Origin: Ligaoa zhengdingensis
GTDB lineage: Bacteria > Bacillota > Clostridia > Oscillospirales > Ruminococcaceae
Direction of reading: 5' to 3'
Assembly: GCF_014384885.1 (NCBI RefSeq)
Contig: NZ_JACRST010000009.1
Span: 1 to 64,000, forward strand
DNA: 64,000 nucleotides
Position 1 is the stretch's first letter; every line of letters starts with the position of its first letter. The notes beneath the pieces were generated by a model that worked only from the letters and a program-made list of their open reading frames with translations, was not told the DNA's origin and made no database searches. The position numbers and the translations under genes are program-made. Positions 15,493-22,627 of the stretch are shown here, piece by piece.

Positions 15493-17082
15493 TTGAGTAT
15501 CAATGTAGCAGCTTATTGCCGGGTATCTACCGATCACGAAGACCAGAAAAACAGCTTTTCAACGCAACAGGAATATTTTACCCGCTACATCAGCGGCCAT
15601 GACGATTGGAAGCTGGTCAAAATTTATGCTGACGAGGGGATCACAGGCACATCCACCAAAAATCGGACGCAGTTTAAACAGATGATTGAGGACGCCAAGA
15701 ACGGCGCAATCGATTTGATTGTGACCAAAGAGGTATCCCGGTTTGCCCGCAACACTGTGGATACCCTATTTTACACCAGACAGTTGAAAGCCAAAAGGGT
15801 TGGCGTATTTTTTATCTCGGATCAAATCAATACGCTGGATAACGATGGAGAACTGCGTCTTACCATTATGGCGTCCCTGGCGCAGGACGAATCGCGCAAG
15901 ACATCTGAACGTGTAAAATGGGGAATTGAGCGCTTCATGGAGCAGGGAAAGGTGTTCGCACCATCCCTATTGGGATATGATATTTCCGGTGGACAGATCG
16001 CTGTAAACCGTGAGGAAGCATACACGGTTAGAATGATCTTTAACCTATTTGTCAACGAGGGGGTCAGCGCACGCAAGATCGCCCAAACCCTGACAGAAAT
16101 GGGGATTCGGCCTGTCAAACAGATGAAGACATGGTCCTCCACCGCCATTTATAGAATTTTAAAAAATGAAAAATATGTGGGGGATTTGATTCAACGAAAA
16201 CATGTGGTTGAAAATTATCTGGATCACAATTTGATCCCCAACACCAATTCCGAAACCCTTTTTGCATGGAAAAATCATCACGAACCGATTATCGACCGTG
16301 AGACATGGGACACAGCGCAAAAGATCATCAATCACACCAGCCAGGCCGCACAGACGAGGAGGAAGGTTTCCAACCGGTACTGGTGCTCCGGAAAAATCAT
16401 CTGCGGCGTCTGCGGCAGAGGATATTCGATCAACAGGAAGCGGATGGCGGACGGCAGGCCGGTATATCTGTGGCGTTGCATCAATTCCATCCAATATGGT
16501 AAAGAGAAGATCAACGGGTTGGGTGAGAAGGTGGGGTGTAGTAACTGTCAGATCAATTACAAAGTGATTGTGGCCTGCGTCAAATGTGTTATGGATCAAT
16601 TTACATTGCATATGGACGCCTTGCTCCCCGAGTTTTATCGGGCGGTGGAATCAATTGTATCCGAAAAGAACAGCCTCACAGCGGAGTACTTCCGGAAACA
16701 GATTGAAGTCGTTGAGGCGCAGCGGGTCAAGGCGCTGTCTCTGTATGTCGATGGGGCGATCAGCGAGGATGAAATTGAGGTTTTGCGGAAAGACTACGAC
16801 AACAAAATTAACGCGTTGAAGGATCAGATGGAGGACCACAAGCAGCTCGATTTGCACCCTGATAGACCTGAAGTGATGCCTGTCTTAAAAAAACGGGTCG
16901 AAGAGATTATTTTGAGGGAAGAATATTTGGACGGCGCCTTTTTCGCCAGAGTGGTCGATGAAATCGTTGTCTATCGCAACGAGCTGCATATCAGCATCCA
17001 TAACATGGCAAGCCCGTTTGTTGTCGCATATCAGGTTGCCGGCAGAGGCGACAGTTACCGGGTGTTGTGTGAATTAAAGTAA
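15493..17082 (+). CDS. Large serine recombinase of element 1
   Basis: A 529-aa enzyme. Residues 1 to about 150 are the resolvase catalytic domain, with the nucleophile Ser12 in AAYCRVSTD and conserved Arg in VSRFARN and DESRKTSERVKWG. About 165-290 is the recombinase domain (VSARKIAQTLTEMGIRP). About 300-370 is a zinc-ribbon with CGVCG and CSNC Cys pairs, followed by a coiled coil (about 390-460). All motifs are intact, so it should be active. The start is TTG, with AAAGGA 4 nt upstream. It ends 39 nt before the right core, the usual place for an integrase next to its attP. Such enzymes integrate without host factors and need a directionality factor to excise. Confidence 0.93.
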   Translation: MSINVAAYCRVSTDHEDQKNSFSTQQEYFTRYISGHDDWKLVKIYADEGITGTSTKNRTQFKQMIEDAKNGAIDLIVTKEVSRFARNTVDTLFYTRQLKAKRVGVFFISDQINTLDNDGELRLTIMASLAQDESRKTSERVKWGIERFMEQGKVFAPSLLGYDISGGQIAVNREEAYTVRMIFNLFVNEGVSARKIAQTLTEMGIRPVKQMKTWSSTAIYRILKNEKYVGDLIQRKHVVENYLDHNLIPNTNSETLFAWKNHHEPIIDRETWDTAQKIINHTSQAAQTRRKVSNRYWCSGKIICGVCGRGYSINRKRMADGRPVYLWRCINSIQYGKEKINGLGEKVGCSNCQINYKVIVACVKCVMDQFTLHMDALLPEFYRAVESIVSEKNSLTAEYFRKQIEVVEAQRVKALSLYVDGAISEDEIEVLRKDYDNKINALKDQMEDHKQLDLHPDRPEVMPVLKKRVEEIILREEYLDGAFFARVVDEIVVYRNELHISIHNMASPFVVAYQVAGRGDSYRVLCELK

Positions 17083-17103
17083 ATCCATGCTGCATTTTGT
17101 GGA

Positions 17104-17130
17104 GCAAGATAATACCGGAGCACCCGCTCA
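17104..17130. repeat. Right attachment site of element 1 (attR) with core
   Basis: The core ACCCGCTCA is at 17122-17130 and the element-side arm at 17104-17121. Joined to 8553-8565 through one core, the arms form an attP palindrome: 14 of 18 positions per half match around the 4-nt centre ACCC. The central CC is asymmetric, which would give the reaction direction. Confidence 0.8.
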
Positions 17131-17542
17131 GGCGGTTTCCCCGATCGACCAGGTGGAGCGGGTGCTGCAATACGCTGTATCGGTGATGCCCTCGGAAAAA
17201 ATTCTCATGGGGATGCCCAACTACGGCTACGACTGGACCCTTCCGTTCGTTCCAGGCTCGGCGGCGCGATCCCTCTCCAACCAGGAGGCTGTGGAACTCG
17301 CTTCCCGCGTGGGTGCAATGATTCTCTACGACGAGCGGGTGCAGGCCCCGTACTTCAACTACTACGATGAGCAGGGGCACCCCCACGTGGTTTGGTTCGA
17401 CGATCCACGCAGCATTGCGGCGCGGCTTGCATTAGTGGCAAAATACAACCTCGCAGGGGTCAGTTACTGGAACATCAACACCTTCTATCCACAAAACTGG
17501 GCGGTGCTGAATGCGATGTACAAGGTGAATAAGGTGCTGTAA
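17131..17542 (+). CDS. LysM-GH18 spore cortex hydrolase (SleL/YaaH-like), C-terminal part
   Basis: This is the remainder of the GH18 barrel: AVSPIDQVERVLQYAVSV, then GMPNYGYDWTLPF and a final barrel segment YNLAGVSYWNINTFYPQNW, both typical of YaaH/SleL. A reading frame can be opened from an ATG at 17087, but its first 15 residues come from the element end (attP arm), so that start is an artefact of the insertion. There is no ribosome binding site or promoter of its own. In the present arrangement this piece is probably untranslated or useless. Fused to 7684-8552 it completes a 426-aa enzyme. Confidence 0.88.
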
Positions 17543-17560
17543 GGCTTTTGCTCACAACAA

Positions 17561-17590
17561 AAAATCCCCCGCTTAAGAGCGGGGGATTTT
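17561..17590. terminator. Bidirectional terminator after the GH18 gene and DUF2871 gene
   Basis: A 13-bp perfect stem (AAAATCCCCCGCT, 17561-17573, with 17578-17590), with T-runs in both directions, lies between convergent genes. Confidence 0.9.
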
Positions 17591-17609
17591 ACTATATGCA
17601 GGGAATCTG

Positions 17610-18038
17610 CTACTTTGCGGCGGAACGGACGGAGGCCTGTTGGAGCATGGCCACAAAAAACAGAACCATGCCGGCGCCGAGCAGAATGTGCCCAAGCCCG
17701 GCGACGCCGGAGAGCGAGGCGTCGGCTGCGCGGCTGAGCGCAAGCCCCAACACCTGAACCACGCCGCGGGCGACCAGAGAGCCCACCGCAACGATCATCC
17801 CGGCGTTGTAAAGCGGGAACCCCAGCCGGAAGCGCCTGTTCCCCCACAGGTCGAGCCGGTCGTTCAGCAGGGCGAGCAAAAGGAAGAAGACCATACCCAG
17901 CACAAAGAGGTGGGTGTGCACCACGCCGAGCGACGTCTGCCCGGAAAAGCCGCTTAACTTTGTGAATTCACGGTAGAATACGCCGCCCGCAAGCGCTGCG
18001 ACGGCGTAGCCAAATGAGGTGCCGATCAGCTTTTTCAT
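17610..18038 (-). CDS. DUF2871 family membrane protein
   Basis: A 142-aa protein with about four transmembrane helices, including GVVHTHLFVLGMVFFLLLALLND, whose HTH-L motif is conserved in DUF2871, and a final helix LGHILLGAGMVLFFVAM. The His spacing in helices resembles heme- or quinone-binding membrane proteins, but function is unknown. The start at 18038 has CAGGAGG 7 nt upstream; a longer frame to 18104 has no such site. It is followed by a strong terminator and seems monocistronic. Confidence 0.8.
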   Translation of the reverse strand: MKKLIGTSFGYAVAALAGGVFYREFTKLSGFSGQTSLGVVHTHLFVLGMVFFLLLALLNDRLDLWGNRRFRLGFPLYNAGMIVAVGSLVARGVVQVLGLALSRAADASLSGVAGLGHILLGAGMVLFFVAMLQQASVRSAAK

Positions 18039-18125
18039 AGAAACGCCTCCTGATGCATGATCTATCATACACAAATTACGTATATGATAGCAAAGGGAGA
18101 GCACAAAAGCAAGGAAAGGCAGGAT

Positions 18126-19352
18126 TTACACCACCTGGAAGAGATAAAATTTCAGATAATTGGTCTCCTCGACGTTCCACAGGATCGGGTGATCGGGGGA
18201 CTGCTGACGCGCCTCGATCTGTTTGAGCTGCACGCTGGCGTCATGGGCGGCGCTTTGCAGCATCGAGCGGAAGAGCGGGTCGGTGGCGAAGTGGGAGCAG
18301 GAACAGGTGGCCAGATAGCCGCCCCGGGGGAGCAGCTTCATCGCGCGCAGATTGATCTCCTTGTAGCCCCGCATGGCGCTTTCGGCGGTTCTGCGCGATT
18401 TGGTGAAGGCGGGTGGGTCCAGGATGATGAAGTCGTATTTTTCGGAGGAATGCTCCAGAGATGGCAGCAGGTCGAATACATTGGCCACCTGGAAGGACAT
18501 CCGATCCTCCAGGCCGTTGCGGCGGGCGTTGGCGCGCGCCATGTCGATGGCCGATTCGCTGACATCCACCGCGCAGACATGGGCTGCGCCACCCAGCGCC
18601 GCATTGAGGGCAAACGAGCCGGTATGGGTGAAGCAGTCGAGCACCCGCTTGCCGTAGGCCAGACGGGCCACCGCTTGGCGGTTGTACTTCTGATCGAGGA
18701 AAAAGCCGGTCTTTTGTCCGTTTTCAAAGTCCACGCCGTAGGTCACGCCATTTTCCACAATCGTGGTCTGTGTGCTGCTGGGATGCTCCCGTCCGGGCAG
18801 ATCGAACCAGCCCTTGTACTGCTCGAGTCCTTCCAGCTCGCGGATCGCCACATCGTTGCGCTCGTAAAGCCCGCGAATCTCCTGACCGTCCTCGCACAGG
18901 ATGCGGCAAAGCAGCGGAAACAGCAGGTGCTTGATCCGTTCCATGCCGATCGAGAGGGTCTGCGCAACCAAGATATCGCCGAACCGGTCCACAGTGAGGC
19001 CGGGAAACTGATCGGCTTCTCCAAAGATAATGCGGCAGCAGGAGAGGTCGCTGCCCATCACGGTTTTGCGGTAATCCCAGGCGTGGCGCAGCCGCCGCTC
19101 ATAAAACGCCTCGTCAAAGCGGTCGTTCGCATTGCGCGAGAGCAGCCGCACCCGTATCTTCGAGTGTTCGCTGAGAAATCCCGTGCCGAGATAGCGGCCC
19201 TTGTCGCTGACGACATCGACCAAGCCGCCGTTTTGTACCGGCCCTTCGGTTTTGAGCAGTTCGGTGTCGTAAATCCAGGGGTGCCCCGCCAGGATGCTGG
19301 CCTGTGCTTTGCGTGTAACGGTCACGATGGGGAAACCGCGTTCCAGTTTCAT
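18126..19352 (-). CDS. RlmI-like class I SAM-dependent rRNA methyltransferase
   Basis: A 408-aa enzyme with an N-terminal PUA-like RNA-binding domain (GHPWIYDTEL, about residues 22-30), a middle EEHEH domain and a Rossmann methyltransferase (about 185-400). SAM motif I is VLDCFTHTGSFALNAA. The catalytic motif is DPPAFTKSR, and CSCSHF is the second Cys motif. This is the architecture of E. coli RlmI, which makes m5C1962 in 23S rRNA; the target here is inferred from the family. AGGAG lies 9 nt upstream of the chosen ATG; an upstream frame extension to 19433 has no site. Confidence 0.87.
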   Translation of the reverse strand: MKLERGFPIVTVTRKAQASILAGHPWIYDTELLKTEGPVQNGGLVDVVSDKGRYLGTGFLSEHSKIRVRLLSRNANDRFDEAFYERRLRHAWDYRKTVMGSDLSCCRIIFGEADQFPGLTVDRFGDILVAQTLSIGMERIKHLLFPLLCRILCEDGQEIRGLYERNDVAIRELEGLEQYKGWFDLPGREHPSSTQTTIVENGVTYGVDFENGQKTGFFLDQKYNRQAVARLAYGKRVLDCFTHTGSFALNAALGGAAHVCAVDVSESAIDMARANARRNGLEDRMSFQVANVFDLLPSLEHSSEKYDFIILDPPAFTKSRRTAESAMRGYKEINLRAMKLLPRGGYLATCSCSHFATDPLFRSMLQSAAHDASVQLKQIEARQQSPDHPILWNVEETNYLKFYLFQVV

Positions 19353-19459
19353 AAGCTCATTCTCCTGATGTTTTAGTCGCCCCTCCGCAGAGGAATCCAG
19401 TCCAGTATACCCCCAATCCATCCTCGCGGTCAATAGGAAAGCGAGAAGGGGTCCGAAGG

Positions 19460-20152
19460 TCAGGCTGCCACCGCAAAGAGGGTGCGAAACATTATTTTCA
19501 GGCAGTGCAGTGGGCCATAGACGCGAAGTTCCCGCAGGTTGTAACCCATCTTGGCGGGCAGAATTTGCGTGAGATAGACCTCGTCGACATCGCAGCCGGG
19601 GACAAGCAGGCGCGCTTCATCCTGATAGGCGATGCTGGCCTCCGACGTGAGCCCGGCAGGCAGCAATAGGGTTGCCATCATCTCCGGGGTGTAGCGCGCC
19701 ACATAGCTCGGGACCTCTGGGCGCACGCCGACAAACGCCATCTCCCCCTTCAGGATGTTCCAGAGCTGGGGCAGTTCATCCAGCCGGCTGCGCCGAAGAA
19801 AGAGGCCGGGCCTGGTCACACGCGCGTCGTTACATGTGGTGACGGCCGGATTTTCGCCTTCTTTCCGGTTGCTGGTCATGGTGCGGAATTTGCAGATGGA
19901 GAATTTGCGGCCATATTGGGTGACGCGGGTTTGTCGGAAGATCACCGGCTCCTGTGGGGAATCCAGCTTGATACAGATGGCCACAGCAGCGAAGATGGGG
20001 GAGAGCAGCAGGAGCAGCGCGGCTGCAAGGACGCGGTCCGCCACACGGCAGAGGAAGATTCTGAAGCGCCTTCGAGCCAGAATCTCATAATAGGGGCGCA
20101 CCTCCTCCAGGCGCATGGCGTTGGGCAGGCGATCCCAGGGGAGCAAAGTCAT
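19460..20152 (-). CDS. Bacterial sugar transferase (monotopic phosphoglycosyl transferase)
   Basis: A 230-aa protein that transfers a sugar-1-phosphate from a UDP-sugar to undecaprenyl phosphate, the first membrane step of polysaccharide assembly. A re-entrant membrane helix (VLAAALLLLLSPIFAAVAICI, about 42-62) precedes the core: FRQTRV, KFRTM, the catalytic Asp-Glu of RLDELPQLWN and GVRPE. The C-terminal tail of about 50 residues is longer than in PglC. It starts 7 nt after the aminotransferase gene, so the two are co-transcribed. Probable substrate: the amino sugar made by that enzyme and the dehydratase at 32988-34880. Confidence 0.88.
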   Translation of the reverse strand: MTLLPWDRLPNAMRLEEVRPYYEILARRRFRIFLCRVADRVLAAALLLLLSPIFAAVAICIKLDSPQEPVIFRQTRVTQYGRKFSICKFRTMTSNRKEGENPAVTTCNDARVTRPGLFLRRSRLDELPQLWNILKGEMAFVGVRPEVPSYVARYTPEMMATLLLPAGLTSEASIAYQDEARLLVPGCDVDEVYLTQILPAKMGYNLRELRVYGPLHCLKIMFRTLFAVAA

Positions 20153-20159
20153 GGCAGGA

Positions 20160-21356
20160 TCACCCCCGCAGCGCGATGCAAAAGCGGTCGATGACGTAGT
20201 CCTGCTGGTCGTCGGTCATGGCGGAAAAGAGCGGCAGGGTGACCTCGTTTTTGTAGAGGGCGAGTGCGTTGGGAAAGGAGGCTGCATCGTATCCCAGCTT
20301 GCGGTAGGCGGTGAGCAGGGGGAGCGGCTTGTAGTGCACATTGGCGGCCACACCGTCGCGCGCGAGCGATTCGATCACCCGGTTGCGCGCGGCCTCGTCC
20401 CGGCCGGTCAACCGCACCGGGTAGAGGTGACCGTTGGAGGTGTACGCATCAGTGAAGTGGGGGAGCAGCTCCACATCCAAATTGGCGAACGCGCGGTCGT
20501 ACCGCTCGATGAGCTGGCGACGGCGCGCGAGGATCGACGGGTAGCGCTCGAGCTGGGCGAGCCCGATGGACGCCGCCACGTCGGTCATATTGCATTTATA
20601 GCCGGGCAGGAGGATGTCATACTCCCAGGCGCCGGGGGCGTTCTTGGCGAGTGCGTCGCGGCTTTGCCCGTGCAGCGATAGAAGCTGGAACTGGCGGTAG
20701 AGCTCCGCATCGTCCCATTCTTCCCGCGCGCGCCAGGTGACCGCGCCTCCCTCGCCGGTGGTGAGGTTTTTGACCGCATGGAAGGAAAAACAGCTAAAAT
20801 CGGCCAGGGCTCCGCTGGGAACCCCGCCGCGCAAAGAACCGAAGCTGTGGGCCGCGTCGGCGATCACGGCGGCCCGCCCCAGCGCCTTTTGCTGCGGGGA
20901 AGCAGCTTTGAAAAGTCCCTTGCGGCGCTGCGCGATGCCGATGAATTGTTCGTAATCGCAGGGGATTCCGGCGATGTCCACGGGCAGGATCGCCTTGGTG
21001 CGCGAGGTGACCGCGCGGGAAACAGCGTCGGGGTCGAGATGATAGCTGCCCGGGGCGGTGTCCACCAACACCGGGCGTGCGCCCACATGGCAGATCACGC
21101 TGGCCGAGGCGGTGTAGGTGTAGGCGCTGGTAATCACCTCATCGCCGGGGCCGATCTCCAGCAGGCGCAGGGTCAGTTCCATCGCGGCGGTCGCCGAAGA
21201 GAGGCAGACCGAGCGCGGCGTTCCGCAGCGGGCGGAGATCTCCTGCTCAAAGCGCTTGGTTTTTGGCCCGGTGGTGATCCAGCCGGAGCGCAGGGTGTCG
21301 GATACCGCGTCGATTTCCAGCTGGGTGATGTCAGGAGGAGAAAAGGGGATGTTCAT
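20160..21356 (-). CDS. DegT/DnrJ/EryC1/StrS family PLP-dependent sugar aminotransferase
   Basis: A 398-aa fold-type I aminotransferase. Landmarks are SGWITTGPKTKRFE near the N terminus, SSATAAMELTLR, the PLP-binding ADAAHSFGS and the Schiff-base Lys in FSFHAVKNLTTGEGG. Family members aminate 4-keto-6-deoxy UDP-sugars. With the PglF/CapD-like dehydratase this would give a 4-amino-4,6-dideoxy sugar. No acetyltransferase of the PglD type is present in the window. GAGGTG lies 7 nt upstream of the ATG at 21356. Confidence 0.9.
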   Translation of the reverse strand: MNIPFSPPDITQLEIDAVSDTLRSGWITTGPKTKRFEQEISARCGTPRSVCLSSATAAMELTLRLLEIGPGDEVITSAYTYTASASVICHVGARPVLVDTAPGSYHLDPDAVSRAVTSRTKAILPVDIAGIPCDYEQFIGIAQRRKGLFKAASPQQKALGRAAVIADAAHSFGSLRGGVPSGALADFSCFSFHAVKNLTTGEGGAVTWRAREEWDDAELYRQFQLLSLHGQSRDALAKNAPGAWEYDILLPGYKCNMTDVAASIGLAQLERYPSILARRRQLIERYDRAFANLDVELLPHFTDAYTSNGHLYPVRLTGRDEAARNRVIESLARDGVAANVHYKPLPLLTAYRKLGYDAASFPNALALYKNEVTLPLFSAMTDDQQDYVIDRFCIALRG

Positions 21357-21586
21357 AAGGCGGCACCTCATCTCGTGAAAATCTCCATTATTTTTTGTCC
21401 ATCCAAGGGTATTATACCGGATTGCGCAGGGAAAGAAAACGATTTCGGGAAATATGAAAATATCCCTCTTGACGAATGACGGCCAGACCGCTAAAATGAC
21501 AGTGAATATGCGCGGTCAAGCGCCCTCCAGCGACCACAATTTTGCGCAAATTTGGGCGAAACGCGCCGCCTCAGAGGAGAGCAGCC

Positions 21587-22480
21587 ATGAAAGAAAAACT
21601 GGAAGAGATGCTGGTTTACAGCGAAAAGGGCAAGGTGATCTCCGGCGTACTGGGAATCCTGATCTATTCCATCGGCCTCAATTTGTTCATCGTGCCGCTC
21701 GGCCTCTACAGCGGGGGGCTCATGGGCATCTGCCAATTGATCCGCACATTTCTCACCTCGGTTTTGGGCCTTCAGTTCGGTTCGTTCGACATTGCGGGCA
21801 TCATCAACTATGTGCTCAATGTGCCCGTTGTGATCCTGGCCTACAAGGTGATGAACCGCATTTTTGTGCGCAAGCTGGTCGTCATTCTCACGGCGATGTC
21901 CATCTTCCTGTCGCTGATCCCCATTCCCGCAGAGCCCCTGCTGGACGAGCCCCTCACCGGCTGCCTGATCGGGGGGATCATCTGCGGCTTTGGCATCGGC
22001 ACTTATCTGCGCGCGGGCTGTTCGGGCGGCGGCTTCGAGGTGATCGGCCTCTATCTCACCCGCAAGCGAAACGATTTCAGCGTGGGCAAGATGAGCATGA
22101 TCGTCAACGCAGTCATTTATTCAATCTGCCTTGTACTGTTCGATGTGGAGGTGGCGATCTATTCGATCATCTATATGGTATTCTATTCTATCACAATGGA
22201 CAAACTGCACTCGCAGAACATCCTGGTGGAGGCGATCATCATCTCCAAGACCAATAACGACCTGATCGAACAGAACATCCTGAAGGAACTGCACCACGGC
22301 ATCACCCATTGGAATGCGCACGGAGGCTACACTGAGGAAAACGCCGATGTTTTTTACACGGTGATATCGAAATTTGAAATCGCCACGCTGAAGCGCATCG
22401 TCTATTCCGCCAATCCGCAGGCGTTCATGGTGGTGAAGGAAGGCATTTCGGTCAGTGGTAATTTTGTCAAGCGCCTGTAA
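21587..22480 (+). CDS. YitT family membrane protein (DUF161/DUF2179)
   Basis: A 297-aa protein. Five to six transmembrane helices (residues about 18-185) contain the YitT-type repeat pattern, with GLNLFIVPLGLYSGGLMGI and GTYLRAGCSGGGFEVIGLYL. A C-terminal cytoplasmic DUF2179 domain (about 205-290) includes HGITHWNAHGGYTEENADVFYTV. The family is common in spore-formers; its transported substrate is not known. GAGGAG lies 7 nt upstream of the ATG at 21587. It is the first of three plus-strand genes that separate the two polysaccharide blocks, and has its own terminator. Confidence 0.88.
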   Translation: MKEKLEEMLVYSEKGKVISGVLGILIYSIGLNLFIVPLGLYSGGLMGICQLIRTFLTSVLGLQFGSFDIAGIINYVLNVPVVILAYKVMNRIFVRKLVVILTAMSIFLSLIPIPAEPLLDEPLTGCLIGGIICGFGIGTYLRAGCSGGGFEVIGLYLTRKRNDFSVGKMSMIVNAVIYSICLVLFDVEVAIYSIIYMVFYSITMDKLHSQNILVEAIIISKTNNDLIEQNILKELHHGITHWNAHGGYTEENADVFYTVISKFEIATLKRIVYSANPQAFMVVKEGISVSGNFVKRL

Positions 22481-22495
22481 ATATCAATAGGGATT

Positions 22496-22535
22496 TGGCC
22501 CCTTGGATGCCGCGCGGCGTGGTTTCAAGGGGCCA
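22496..22535 (+). terminator. Terminator after the YitT gene
   Basis: A perfect 10-bp stem TGGCCCCTTG (22496-22505) / CAAGGGGCCA (22526-22535) is followed by TTATTTG on the plus strand. Confidence 0.75.
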
Positions 22536-22627
22536 TTATTTGCATTTGACGGGAAAAAACGGTATGATAAGAGTGGTTCTTACAAAATTCGGGCCCTCAA
22601 CGGCCCAGACGACAACAGGTGAACATT

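Larger units (their letters stand above)
8544..17130. mobile_element. Intervening element 1 (large serine recombinase type) inside the SleL/YaaH-like gene
   Basis: The element lies between two copies of ACCCGCTCA (8544-8552 and 17122-17130). Removing one copy and the DNA between (8578 bp) restores the host frame exactly: GYTYGPAQ from the left continues as AVSPID from the right. It encodes a GH97 surface protein, a DUF6514 regulator, a 78-aa protein, a 44-aa protein and a 529-aa serine recombinase that ends 39 nt before the right core. The recombination end is clearly more AT-rich than the chromosome; the GH97 cargo is not. I see no phage structural or conjugation genes. The layout resembles the sporulation skin elements of sigK. 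Confidence 0.92.

Noticed and set aside
17087..17130. ATG at 17087 as a genuine start for a GH18-type protein
   Set aside because: The first 15 residues derive from the attP arm and core of element 1, and there is no ribosome binding site; it is a by-product of the insertion.
8544..17130. Element 1 as a prophage or conjugative element
   Set aside because: No capsid, portal, terminase, lysis, relaxase or type IV secretion genes are present; only a recombinase, small proteins, a regulator and one cargo gene.
18057..19376. 439-aa plus-strand frame opposite the RlmI-like methyltransferase
   Set aside because: A shadow of the minus-strand gene, whose motifs and start site are clear; the shadow has no conserved motif.
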